Positions 9,057 through 17,409 of a DNA stretch of 64,000 nt are shown piece by piece. How positions within the stretch are numbered: the stretch's first letter is position 1; every line of letters begins with the position of its first letter. The notes beneath the pieces are model-generated. The model was given only the letters and a program-made list of their open reading frames with translations. It was not told the DNA's origin and searched no databases. The translations under genes and the position numbers were made by a program. This DNA comes from Campylobacter suis (lineage in GTDB: Bacteria; Campylobacterota; Campylobacteria; Campylobacterales; Campylobacteraceae), in NCBI RefSeq assembly GCF_905120475.1, contig NZ_CAJHOE010000001.1, positions 62,001 through 126,000 of the forward strand. Reading direction: 5' to 3'.

Positions 9057-9878
9057 TTATTTATGCTTGTTAAAGTCTAGCGTTTTAGCACCTTGATAAA
9101 TTTGTAAAATTTTCTCTATCTTGCTTGGTATTTTTACTAAATTTTCATCTTCGACTTTTGAGTTTATATCAATTAGCCTTGGTTTAAATTTCAAAGCTTT
9201 GGCGAAATTTTGCTCTCCTATGCCACCAGCCATACCAAAGCTAAACGGCATAAGATCTGATAAAATTTCCCAGCCAAAGCTAGTACCATTACCACCCAAG
9301 CTCTCGCCTTTGCAGTCATATAGAGCCATATCGCAAGGCTCATTTATGCTTGGCAAAGTCTTTGCGTTAGGTGACACGCTCACAGCCTTAAACACATCTA
9401 AGCCCATATCTTTTAAATTTGCGTATAAATTTTGGCTTATAAAGCCGTGGATTTGTGCTACGTCAAGCTCACAGTATTCGCATATCTCCATTATCTCGCA
9501 ATCGCTTTGAATGCCGTTTTGCACTAAAGAACTCGAACAACTCTGTGCGTCGCTACTTGCAAACACACCCACGCATTTTACGCCATAACGATGAGCTAAG
9601 CGTGAAATTTCACGAGCGTTTTGCATATCTACTTGGCGCTTTGATTTTGCAAATATAACACCTATAAAACTGATGGCATTTTCTAGCGGTGCACTTAAAT
9701 TATAAGACCCATTGCTTTTACCAGAATTTATATCGCTAAAATCCACGCCACTAGCAAGGCTTTTGCCATCTACACAAAGTCTAGCGCTGGCTAGAGTGCC
9801 AAATTTTGCACCAACTTCAAGTATTGCCTTAGCTTCATCAGTTGATTTGATACCGCAAATTTTTATAAGTGTTTTCAA
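9057..9878 (-). CDS. trpF: Phosphoribosylanthranilate isomerase with insertions
   Basis: TrpF converts phosphoribosylanthranilate to CdRP by Amadori rearrangement. The catalytic Cys8 (KICGI) and general acid Asp188 (LYDCKG) and the phosphate-binding [11 protein letters not shown] and AGGIGEQN loops are all present. At 273 residues it is about 65-70 longer than typical TrpF. The extra sequence is mainly at residues 28-70, between GAKFG and [11 protein letters not shown] where the family normally runs straight into the second strand, and a shorter one at about 111-125. The insert is Ser/Gly/Asn-rich and reads cleanly in frame, so this is not a frameshift. It starts 3 bases after trpGD. No fused trpC domain is present. 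Confidence 0.88.
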   Translation of the reverse strand: MKTLIKICGIKSTDEAKAILEVGAKFGTLASARLCVDGKSLASGVDFSDINSGKSNGSYNLSAPLENAISFIGVIFAKSKRQVDMQNAREISRLAHRYGVKCVGVFASSDAQSCSSSLVQNGIQSDCEIMEICEYCELDVAQIHGFISQNLYANLKDMGLDVFKAVSVSPNAKTLPSINEPCDMALYDCKGESLGGNGTSFGWEILSDLMPFSFGMAGGIGEQNFAKALKFKPRLIDINSKVEDENLVKIPSKIEKILQIYQGAKTLDFNKHK

Positions 9879-9881
9879 AAA

Positions 9882-11480
9882 CTACTCTTTTATATACTCT
9901 TGATAAAATTTCCATGCCCTGCCACTGCTAATGGCTTCAAGAATGATCGGTTTTGCCTCACTTGGACTTTTTACAAAGTCAGCCGCATAAAGTGCAAACA
10001 TCGCATTTAAAACAACTATGTCAAACTTAGCCCCGCTTACTTCTGCGCGTAAAGTTGCTCTTAAAATTTCAGCATTTTCTTCACTTGTTCCACCTTCAAT
10101 GTCAGCATGAAATGCCCTTTGAAATCCAAATTGCTCTGGCGTTACACGATAAGATAAAATTTTACCATCCTTTACTTCGTGAATAAGCGTTTCATCACAA
10201 AGCGTTATCTCGTCCATGCCGTCCATGCCGTGCACAACCAAGGCATGTTTTCTGCCAAGTGTAAGTAGAGTTTGTGCCATGAGTTCATTAACAGGCTCCA
10301 AATAGTTGCCAACCATCTGAAACTTTAGCCCTAAATTTGGATTAAGTAGTGGTCCCATCATGTTAAAGCAAGTGCCTATTTTAAGGCGCTCTCTAACCTC
10401 TTTAACCTCAGCCATAATATTATGAAAAAATGGCGCATGGAAAAATGCTAAATTTTGCTTTTGTATCTTTGCCCTGTTTTCATCAATGCTTGCGCTAAGT
10501 TTTACACCAAGTGCGCTTAGCGTATCAGAACTTCCACTTTTACTTGTAACTGCTTTTCCGCCGTGCTTTGCGACCTTTACACCAAGACTTGCGAGTATAA
10601 AAGCTACCGTTGTTGAAACATTTATGGTTTTTAGCCTATCGCCACCAGTTCCCACGATATCAAACATATCGCTTGTGTCTGTGTAAGTTTGTGAGTATTT
10701 TAAGATATTTGTTACAAGTGCTGCAACGCTTTGAGCATAAAGGCTTTTTTCGCTTATTAATACCAAGAGTCCAGCGAGCTGCACGATATCATACTCTTTG
10801 TCATTTATCGCTTTGCAAATAACAGCATAGTCAGCCCCATCAAGCATTATGCCATTTTGTAGCTTTACCATGTAAGGTGCGAAATTTATCATTTGGTTCT
10901 CCCGTTTTTGTTCTTTTTTGTCAATGTTTAGAAAATTTTCTATCATTTTTTTGCCGTATTGCGAAAAGTAGCTTTCAGGATGAAACTGAATGCCAAAAAT
11001 TTTTCTATTTTTAACACGAAGTGCCATACATACGCCATCTTCGCTTACCGCAAGGCTTTGTAGTTCATCACTAAGCTCATCAACATAAAGCGAGTGATAT
11101 CTCATAACTTCAACTTTGCTCGGAAGCCCACTAAATAACGGCTCAGCGCACAAAATGTCTATGTTTGATGTTTTTCCATGAAGTGGATGTGAAAGCTGTT
11201 TTATCTTGCCGCCATAGCTTAACCCTATGGCTTGATGACCAAGACAAATCCCAAGTATCGGTACTTCAATGTCTGAGCGTAAAATTTCTAAACACACTCC
11301 GCTATCTTTTGGGTGCTTTGGCCCTGGGCTTAAAATGATATGAGTTGGCGCAAGGTGGCGGATCTCATCAAGCGTTATCTCATCATTTCTTACGCATAAA
11401 ATTTGTTCATTTGTTAGCTCTGCAACATACTGTCTTACATTAAATACAAAACTATCGTAGTTATCTATCAAAAGTATCAT
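9882..11480 (-). CDS. trpGD: Anthranilate synthase glutaminase / anthranilate phosphoribosyltransferase fusion
   Basis: A 532-residue bifunctional protein. Residues 1-185 are the class I glutamine amidotransferase TrpG: catalytic Cys79 in GICLGHQ, with HPES near 167 supplying His/Glu; it feeds ammonia to TrpE. Residues from about 200 on are TrpD, which transfers phosphoribose to anthranilate; the PRPP-binding GTGGDRLKTINVST and KHGGKAVTSKSGSSD motifs are intact. The fusion is genuine (one continuous frame, a charged linker of about 15 residues) and is known in E. coli and Campylobacter. The start overlaps trpE by 20 bases. Confidence 0.95.
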   Translation of the reverse strand: MILLIDNYDSFVFNVRQYVAELTNEQILCVRNDEITLDEIRHLAPTHIILSPGPKHPKDSGVCLEILRSDIEVPILGICLGHQAIGLSYGGKIKQLSHPLHGKTSNIDILCAEPLFSGLPSKVEVMRYHSLYVDELSDELQSLAVSEDGVCMALRVKNRKIFGIQFHPESYFSQYGKKMIENFLNIDKKEQKRENQMINFAPYMVKLQNGIMLDGADYAVICKAINDKEYDIVQLAGLLVLISEKSLYAQSVAALVTNILKYSQTYTDTSDMFDIVGTGGDRLKTINVSTTVAFILASLGVKVAKHGGKAVTSKSGSSDTLSALGVKLSASIDENRAKIQKQNLAFFHAPFFHNIMAEVKEVRERLKIGTCFNMMGPLLNPNLGLKFQMVGNYLEPVNELMAQTLLTLGRKHALVVHGMDGMDEITLCDETLIHEVKDGKILSYRVTPEQFGFQRAFHADIEGGTSEENAEILRATLRAEVSGAKFDIVVLNAMFALYAADFVKSPSEAKPIILEAISSGRAWKFYQEYIKE

Positions 11481-12753
11481 AAATTTCCTTGCTATTGTCC
11501 TTAAATACGCGCATTACGCTTGCTCTTTTGTGGCAAATTTCATCATACTCATTTTCTGGGATACTGTCATAAACTATGCCCGCACCAGCCTGGACAAAAA
11601 CGCTACTTGTGTTACCTTCTGAAACAAATATCGCAGAGCGGATAAGTATGGCTATAAGTGCATTTTGGTTAAAATTTATAAATCCTATGCCACCACCATA
11701 CGAACCACGAGAAAAGCTCTCAAGCTCTGAAATGATCTGCATAGCACGAATTTTTGGTGTACCGCTAAGTGTGCCAGCTGGAAATATCGAAGCTAAAACA
11801 TCAAACGCATCGGCGTTATCACTTTTTTGCCCATAAACTTCACTCACTATATGCATAACGCTTTGATATCTTTGGATATGCATGGCGTTTTTTACCACTA
11901 CACTTCTTGGTTTTGACACATGAGCTATATCGTTTCTAGCTAGATCGATTAGCATTTTATGCTCTGCTAGCTCTTTTTCATCATTTAAAAGCTCATTTTC
12001 AAGCATTACATCAGCATTTGCGTCACTTCCCCTTGGACGAGTTCCAGCTATGGGTGCTACAAAAATTTCTCCATTTTTAAGACTAAAAACAAGTTCTGGC
12101 GAACTTCCTACTACATCTCCGTAAGGTGTAGGGAAATGAAACATATATGGACTAGGATTTAATGTACTAAGTTCTTTATAAAAGTCAATGCTATCAAAAT
12201 TTGTCTCTATTTTTAGCTGTTCTGAAAGTACAACTTGAAAAATATCTCCACTAGCTATATACTCTTTTGCTTTTTTTACAATGGCTTCAAAATGTATCTT
12301 TTCTTCACATAAATTCGTCTTTATCTTATAAAAAAACTCTTTTTTTGGCTCATCTGATTCAAAAGCTTGCTCTAAAAATGAAAAATACCTATCCTTATCG
12401 CCATAAAATGTGTAAATTTTACTTACTTTATCATAGTGCAAGTAGGCTTTGGCATTTGCATAAAAAAACTTAGGAAAGTCATATTGCTTTTTTTCACTAA
12501 AACCTATATTTTCAAAGAAATTTACACCATCGTGTGCAAAAACTCCAAAAAAACCAGCAAAATTAGCCTCTATCTCATTGTTTGTCTTTGCATTTAAAAA
12601 ATAGACTTTTAGTTGGTTAAAGTCACATTTATTTGCGTCTATATAATCACAGTCTATACCTATTATAACTTGGTCTTTGTCTTCACAAAGATAGCTACTT
12701 GGAAATTTTTTATAAATATTTTTATAGTAGAGCAAGGGCTCATTTAAAAGCAT
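11461..12753 (-). CDS. trpE: Anthranilate synthase component I
   Basis: A 430-residue chorismate-binding enzyme that makes anthranilate with ammonia from TrpG. The C-terminal catalytic domain is well conserved: VVLSEQL, SSPELVF, PIAGTRPRG, LARNDIAHV, GTLSGTPKIRAM and GGGIGF. The N-terminal part is shorter than in E. coli TrpE (about 520 residues) and the LLES-type tryptophan feedback motif is not recognisable at the expected place (PSSYLCEDKD is seen instead), so its feedback control may differ. First gene of the operon; ATG 12753 follows AGGA. Confidence 0.93.
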   Translation of the reverse strand: MLLNEPLLYYKNIYKKFPSSYLCEDKDQVIIGIDCDYIDANKCDFNQLKVYFLNAKTNNEIEANFAGFFGVFAHDGVNFFENIGFSEKKQYDFPKFFYANAKAYLHYDKVSKIYTFYGDKDRYFSFLEQAFESDEPKKEFFYKIKTNLCEEKIHFEAIVKKAKEYIASGDIFQVVLSEQLKIETNFDSIDFYKELSTLNPSPYMFHFPTPYGDVVGSSPELVFSLKNGEIFVAPIAGTRPRGSDANADVMLENELLNDEKELAEHKMLIDLARNDIAHVSKPRSVVVKNAMHIQRYQSVMHIVSEVYGQKSDNADAFDVLASIFPAGTLSGTPKIRAMQIISELESFSRGSYGGGIGFINFNQNALIAILIRSAIFVSEGNTSSVFVQAGAGIVYDSIPENEYDEICHKRASVMRVFKDNSKEIYDTFDR

Positions 12754-12780
12754 AAAATGTCCTAAAATTTAGATTTTCGT

Positions 12781-12786
12781 ATTATA
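12781..12786 (-). promoter_or_regulatory. -10 box of the trp operon
   Basis: ATTATA on the plus strand is TATAAT on the minus strand, 27 bases upstream of the trpE ATG and preceded by a T-rich stretch, the usual Campylobacter promoter form. The transcript leader can only be about 20 bases, leaving no room for a leader peptide or attenuator. Confidence 0.6.
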
Positions 12787-12860
12787 AGAAAAAAAGCTTT
12801 TGTTTTTTTAAAATTATCCAGAAATTGATAAATTTAACAAACTTTAAGTTACAAATTTGC

Positions 12861-12866
12861 TACAAT
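12861..12866 (+). promoter_or_regulatory. -10 box of topA
   Basis: TACAAT with an upstream TGC (extended -10), 34 bases before the chosen topA start. It diverges from the trp promoter within the same short gap. Confidence 0.5.
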
Positions 12867-12899
12867 TACGCAAAAAAAGTAAAAAGGCTAAGCGAAAAT

Positions 12900-14999
12900 A
12901 TGAAAAATTTAATCATAGTGGAGTCTCCAGCAAAAGCAAAGACGATTAAGAATTTTCTTGGTAAAGACTATGAAGTTATCGCCTCAAAAGGACACATTAG
13001 AGATCTGCCAAAGTCAAGTTTTGGCATAAAAATAGAAAATGACACATTTATACCAGAGTATCGCGTTAGCACCGATCATTCAGCTATTGTTAAGCAGATA
13101 AAAGAGCTTGCGAAAAAAGCTGAGAAGGTATATCTTGCTACCGATGAGGATAGGGAGGGAGAAGCCATAGCCTTTCATATCGCCCACGCCATAGGCAAAG
13201 AGCCAACCAGCTTGCCTCGTATAGTTTTTCACGAGATTACAAAAACAGCTATACAAGCAGCTCTTTCAAATCCACGCTCGCTTGATATGGATAGTGTAAA
13301 TGCTCAACAAGCACGCCGCTTACTTGATCGTATAGTTGGCTATAAGCTTAGCCCACTTTTAAATTTAAAGATACAAAAAGGGCTTTCAGCAGGGCGTGTT
13401 CAAAGCGCTGCTCTTAAAATCATAGTTGATAGAGAGCGTGAAATTCGAGAGTTTAAGCCAGTTAGATACTTTAGTATAGATGTTAAGTTTAAAAAGGACT
13501 TGGAGGCTGAACTTATTAAATTTGATGATCAAAAGATAGAAAAGCTAACTATACAAAATCCAGACAGAGCAAAGCTTATCGTCGATGTTTTAACACATGA
13601 AAATTTTAAGGTCAGCGAGATAGAGAGTAAAGATAGAAAAACAAAGGCATCCGCACCATTTATGACATCAACGCTTCAGCAAAGCGCTAGCAATAGCCTT
13701 GGTTTTAGCCCCAAAAAAACGATGATGCTTGCTCAAAGTCTTTATGAGGGTGTGCAAACGCATGATGGCTTTATGGGTGCTATAACATATATGAGAACTG
13801 ACAGCTTAAATATAGCAAAAGAGGCTATAAAAGCCGCAAGAGATAAGATAAAGGCTGAGTTTGGAGAGAAGTATCTGCCTTCAAAGCCAAATATATATAC
13901 AACAAAGTCAAAAGGTGCACAAGAGGCGCACGAGGCTATCCGCCCTACAAATTTAAGCTTTACTCCAGAGATTGCAGCTAAATTTTTAGAAAAAGACACA
14001 TTAAGGCTTTATACGCTTATTTATAATAGATTTCTAGCTTCACAGATGAGCAATAGTGTAAGCCAGACGCAAAATGTATTTATAAAAAGTGAGCACTCTG
14101 AGCTAAAAATAAGTGGCAAAAAAGTACTTTTTGATGGATTTTATAAAGTTTATGGTGATGTGGATAAGGATAAAATTTTACCTTTATTAAATATAGGCGA
14201 TGACATGAAGTTGCAAAATGTGAAAGATAGCGAACATTTTACAGAGCCTCCATCTAGATACTCAGAAGCAGGACTTGTAAAAAAACTAGAAAGTCTTGGC
14301 ATAGGTCGTCCATCAACTTATGCTCCTACCATCTCCCTTTTAACTTCGCGTGACTATGTAAAAGTTGAGAAAAAACAGCTAATACCAAACGAGATAGCAT
14401 TTAGCATGATAGGCATGTTAGAAGAGCATTTTAACGATATAGTAGATAGCGACTTTACATCGGATTTAGAGCAAAAGCTAGATGAGATAGCTGAGCAAAA
14501 AACAGACTGGCAAGAACTTTTAAGCCATTTTTACACACCTTTTATGGAAAAAATTTCAAATGGAAAAACTGGCATTAAGAGTCTCAAAGTATCTGTGCCT
14601 ATAGGTGAAAAATGCCCAGAGTGTGGTGGTGAGCTAGTCGAAAGAAGTGGCAAATTTGGTAAATTTATAGCTTGCTCAAATTTTCCAAAATGTAAGTATT
14701 CTAGAAATATTACTGATAAAAATATACCTGAAAGTAGTGAAAAAAAGCCAAAAAGAGAGCTAAAGAAAATAGATGTCGCCTGTCCAAAATGTGGTGGCGA
14801 AATCGTTGAGAGATTTAGCCGAAGGGGTAAATTTTATGGTTGCCAAAACTATCCAAAATGTGACTTTATAAGCAACTATGAGCCAACATTGCATAAATGT
14901 CCAGAATGCGGGGAGATGATGATAAAAAAAGAGCTTAAAAAGGGGACTTTTCACGAGTGTTTAAAGTGTAAATACAAAGAGCAAGTCGCTACGAATTAA
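12900..14999 (+). CDS. topA: DNA topoisomerase I
   Basis: A 699-residue type IA topoisomerase that relaxes negative supercoils. The TOPRIM domain is at the N-terminus (NLIIVESPAKAKTI, ATDEDREGEAIAFH with the Glu/Asp metal ligands). The active-site tyrosine is about residue 297 in TYMRTDS. Three C-terminal four-cysteine zinc ribbons follow, starting CPECGGEL, CPKCGGEI and CPECGEMM. ATG 12900 is chosen because the protein then starts at MKNLIIVESP as in other members, although the frame is open 75 bases further upstream across the promoter. Length and domains are standard. Confidence 0.95.
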   Translation: MKNLIIVESPAKAKTIKNFLGKDYEVIASKGHIRDLPKSSFGIKIENDTFIPEYRVSTDHSAIVKQIKELAKKAEKVYLATDEDREGEAIAFHIAHAIGKEPTSLPRIVFHEITKTAIQAALSNPRSLDMDSVNAQQARRLLDRIVGYKLSPLLNLKIQKGLSAGRVQSAALKIIVDREREIREFKPVRYFSIDVKFKKDLEAELIKFDDQKIEKLTIQNPDRAKLIVDVLTHENFKVSEIESKDRKTKASAPFMTSTLQQSASNSLGFSPKKTMMLAQSLYEGVQTHDGFMGAITYMRTDSLNIAKEAIKAARDKIKAEFGEKYLPSKPNIYTTKSKGAQEAHEAIRPTNLSFTPEIAAKFLEKDTLRLYTLIYNRFLASQMSNSVSQTQNVFIKSEHSELKISGKKVLFDGFYKVYGDVDKDKILPLLNIGDDMKLQNVKDSEHFTEPPSRYSEAGLVKKLESLGIGRPSTYAPTISLLTSRDYVKVEKKQLIPNEIAFSMIGMLEEHFNDIVDSDFTSDLEQKLDEIAEQKTDWQELLSHFYTPFMEKISNGKTGIKSLKVSVPIGEKCPECGGELVERSGKFGKFIACSNFPKCKYSRNITDKNIPESSEKKPKRELKKIDVACPKCGGEIVERFSRRGKFYGCQNYPKCDFISNYEPTLHKCPECGEMMIKKELKKGTFHECLKCKYKEQVATN

Positions 15000-15064
15000 A
15001 ATTTATAGCCTTTTTAGAAAAAGCAAAGTATAATAAAGCAAGAGCAAAAACAAAAGGAAAATTA

Positions 15065-15484
15065 GTGAAAAATGTTATCGATTTGTCGGCTAAATTTTTG
15101 TGTGAAACACTTGGTATTGAGCTTGAGAGTGCAAAAACACTAGGAAATGGGCTTTATGGCTCATCTATACCAGTTTTTAAAGGCAAAGAAGAGTATCATT
15201 TTTACCTCTTTTTTAAGCGCGACTCTTTAAAGCTTTTTGCAAATGCTTTTTTTGGCTCAGATGAGCTTGTAGATGCTGATTTAGACGACCTTTGCAAAGA
15301 GATAGCAAATCAAATAATAGGTAAAGCAAAAAATATCTTAAACGAACAAGAAGCTGGCGGACTTTATAAGCTTGGAACGCCTGAATTTTTAGGTGAAGTT
15401 GCGAAATTTCATATAAAACTTGACGAGAGATATCTTTATAAGATAAAAAATCGTACATTTGCCATAGGATATAAAAAAGCATGA
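15065..15484 (+). CDS. CheX/CheC-like flagellar or chemotaxis protein
   Basis: A 139-residue soluble protein starting at GTG with AAAGGA upstream. The segment LCKEIANQIIGKAKNIL carries the E-x2-N pattern of the CheC/CheX/FliY phosphatase helix, and the overall size and alpha/beta pattern fit the CheX family, which removes phosphate from CheY-P. Its stop overlaps the fliN start by 4 bases, so it is coupled to a C-ring protein, consistent with acting at the motor switch. The match is from a short motif, so the enzyme activity is inferred. The same gene pair (Cj0350-Cj0351) stands beside the trp genes in C. jejuni, from memory. Confidence 0.6.
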   Translation: MKNVIDLSAKFLCETLGIELESAKTLGNGLYGSSIPVFKGKEEYHFYLFFKRDSLKLFANAFFGSDELVDADLDDLCKEIANQIIGKAKNILNEQEAGGLYKLGTPEFLGEVAKFHIKLDERYLYKIKNRTFAIGYKKA

Positions 15485-15795
15485 GCGAAGAGATAATCGA
15501 TATTCTCGATCAGCACGGCTTTTTTAAAAGCTATGATGAGCTTATGGATATTAGTGTGGACTTTATTGCTGAGCTTGGCACTACAACGGTGAGCATAAAA
15601 GAGCTTATGAAATTTGAAGCAGGCTCTGTTATAGACCTTGAAAAACCAGCTGGAGAGAGTGTTGAGCTTTTTATAAATAATCGTATCTTTGGCAAAGGTG
15701 AGGTTATGGTTTATGAGAAAAACTTAGCCATTCGTATCAATGAAATTTTAGACTCAAAATCTGTTATTCAGTACTTTAAAAAAGAGCTTTTATGA
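15481..15795 (+). CDS. fliN: Flagellar motor switch protein FliN
   Basis: A 104-residue protein whose C-terminal 75 residues form a SpoA domain: ISVDFIAELGTTTVSIKELM, GSVIDLEKPAGESVELFINN and GKGEVMVYEKNLAIRINEI are the classic FliN/YscQ pattern. FliN forms the base of the flagellar C-ring, taking part in rotation switching and export. Overlaps its neighbours on both sides by 4 bases (ATGA), so the trio is one translationally coupled unit. Confidence 0.92.
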   Translation: MSEEIIDILDQHGFFKSYDELMDISVDFIAELGTTTVSIKELMKFEAGSVIDLEKPAGESVELFINNRIFGKGEVMVYEKNLAIRINEILDSKSVIQYFKKELL

Positions 15796-16622
15796 GAATT
15801 TTTGTTTTATTTTTTGGGGTTATTTTGCCAGTTTTTGCAGCAAATTTACTAACTTATAATATTTATGAGCGTAGCGATAGAGTTGATATTATGCTTAGTT
15901 TTGATGCACCTTATGAGGGAAATATATTTCAAAAGCGCGAGAAAAACACCACTTCACTTATACTAAATTCACTTAGTTTTGAACAGATGGTTTCAAAAGA
16001 TGTAAATTCTAAAATTTTTGAGCAACTGAGCATTGAACCAAAGCAAAACTCACTTATTTTGGGGTTAAAATCACAAAATCCAATAATCGTAAATGCCTCA
16101 AAAACTACTGATGGTTTTGGTCTTAGAATAAGAGTAACGCCTAGAAGCGCTTCAGAGGTTCAAAACTTACCGCAAGCCAGTGTAAGCTTACAAACGGCAC
16201 CAAATGATACTGGTGCGGTCGTGGATAGTCGTTATTTTATCGTACTTGGGGTGCTTTTTGCGCTTGTAGTTTTTTTATATATGTTTAAGAAATTTATAAC
16301 CAAGGCTAGAAAAAATAGTCCTACAAAATCATCGCAAAATTCTATGAATTGGTTATTTGATAAAAATACTAGCGACATAAACATAATATATGAAAAGCCA
16401 CTTGATAAAGATAATAAGCTTATGCTCTTAAGCCATGAAAATCGCAGATATCTTGTTATAGTTGGTAACTCAAATTTACTTTTAGATCGCTTTGGCGAGG
16501 ATAAAATTCAAAACGAAAGTGACTTTGCTGTCTTTTTTGAAGAGAACAAAAAGAAGCTTGGTGCATTTTTGCAAGATAGACAAAATAGTCTAAATAGCTA
16601 TAAAGATAAGCTTGATGTTTGA
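15792..16622 (+). CDS. FliO-like flagellar export membrane protein
   Basis: A 276-residue protein with an N-terminal signal sequence (about 1-16), a roughly 130-residue periplasmic domain of beta-strand character, one membrane span at about 150-168 (YFIVLGVLFALVVFLYMF) and a cytoplasmic tail. FliO proteins are poorly conserved but share a single span followed by a cytoplasmic domain with short beta segments (here LMLLSHENRRYLVIVGNSNLLLD), and fliO is usually next to fliN. A large periplasmic N-terminal domain is typical of epsilonproteobacterial FliO. Assigned by architecture and context rather than strong motifs. Confidence 0.6.
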   Translation: MRIFVLFFGVILPVFAANLLTYNIYERSDRVDIMLSFDAPYEGNIFQKREKNTTSLILNSLSFEQMVSKDVNSKIFEQLSIEPKQNSLILGLKSQNPIIVNASKTTDGFGLRIRVTPRSASEVQNLPQASVSLQTAPNDTGAVVDSRYFIVLGVLFALVVFLYMFKKFITKARKNSPTKSSQNSMNWLFDKNTSDINIIYEKPLDKDNKLMLLSHENRRYLVIVGNSNLLLDRFGEDKIQNESDFAVFFEENKKKLGAFLQDRQNSLNSYKDKLDV

Positions 16623-16660
16623 AAATTTGGTTTATTAAATTTATATTTAAACTAAAGGGA

Positions 16661-16666
16661 TATAAT
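16661..16666 (+). promoter_or_regulatory. -10 box of ahpC
   Basis: TATAAT 36 bases before the ahpC ATG, preceded by an AT-rich region. PerR or CosR sites, which control ahpC in relatives, could not be identified by eye. Confidence 0.6.
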
Positions 16667-16701
16667 TTCGTTATTAATAAATTTTATTATTAGGAGAAAA
16701 T

Positions 16702-17301
16702 ATGTTAGTAACAAAAAAAGCACCAGACTTTACAGCGGCAGCCGTTCTAGGCGATAACCAAATCGTAAATGATTTCAATCTTTACAAAAATATAGGCAAA
16801 AAAGGCGCAGTAGTATTTTTCTATCCGATGGATTTTACTTTCGTTTGCCCAAGTGAGATTATAGCATTTGATAAGAGATATCAAGAGTTTAAAGACCGTG
16901 GTATCGAAGTTATCGCGGTTTCAACTGATAATCAGTTCTCACACTTTGCTTGGAAAGAAACTCCAGTAAATAAAGGTGGTATCGGTAGAGTTCAGTTCCC
17001 AATCGTAGCTGACACTAACCACGCTATATCACGCGGTTTTGATGTGCATATCGAAGAGGCTGGCGTTTCACTTCGTGGATCATTTTTGATAGACAAAGAT
17101 GGAACAGTTCGCCATGCGGTTATAAATGACCTGCCACTTGGTAGAAATGTTGATGAGATGATAAGAATGGTAGATACTATGCTTTTTACAAATGAGCACG
17201 GAGAGGTTTGCCCAGCTGGATGGAATAAGGGCGATGCTGGTATGAAGCCAAACACAGCTGGAGTAGCTGATTACCTATCACACAACGCTGATAAACTTTA
17301 A
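16702..17301 (+). CDS. ahpC: Alkyl hydroperoxide reductase, typical 2-Cys peroxiredoxin
   Basis: A 199-residue peroxiredoxin that reduces hydrogen peroxide and organic peroxides. The peroxidatic Cys49 is in DFTFVCPSE and the resolving Cys170 in EVCPAGW, the pattern of a typical 2-Cys dimer. The C-terminal extension carries GxxGMKP-type sequence. There is no ahpF neighbour, as in other Campylobacter, where thioredoxin is the likely reductant. Single-gene unit with its own promoter and a strong terminator. Strong codon bias and good RBS (AGGAG) suggest high expression. Confidence 0.95.
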   Translation: MLVTKKAPDFTAAAVLGDNQIVNDFNLYKNIGKKGAVVFFYPMDFTFVCPSEIIAFDKRYQEFKDRGIEVIAVSTDNQFSHFAWKETPVNKGGIGRVQFPIVADTNHAISRGFDVHIEEAGVSLRGSFLIDKDGTVRHAVINDLPLGRNVDEMIRMVDTMLFTNEHGEVCPAGWNKGDAGMKPNTAGVADYLSHNADKL

Positions 17302-17309
17302 TAACACTT

Positions 17310-17341
17310 TTTAGGGGCAAAATGCCCCTAAATTTAAATTT
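17310..17341 (+). terminator. Rho-independent terminator of ahpC
   Basis: TTTAGGGGCA (17310-17319) and TGCCCCTAAA (17323-17332) form a perfect ten-pair stem with an AAA loop, followed by a T-rich tract reaching 17343. Confidence 0.88.
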
Positions 17342-17378
17342 TTTCTCTCAAATTTACACACTGCTAAATTTACTATGT

Positions 17379-17384
17379 TATAAT
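17379..17384 (+). promoter_or_regulatory. -10 box of the PilZ gene
   Basis: TATAAT with upstream TG (extended -10), 26 bases before the ATG at 17410. Confidence 0.5.
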
Positions 17385-17409
17385 CTAGGAAAAATTCTGG
17401 AGTTTTTAC

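Noticed and set aside
9882-11480. trpG and trpD as separate genes joined by a sequencing error
   Set aside because: One continuous frame with a plausible linker; the fusion is known in Campylobacter and E. coli.
12825-12899. Upstream extension of topA by 25 residues
   Set aside because: It crosses the predicted promoter and the extra residues do not resemble topoisomerase; MKNLIIVESP is the usual start.
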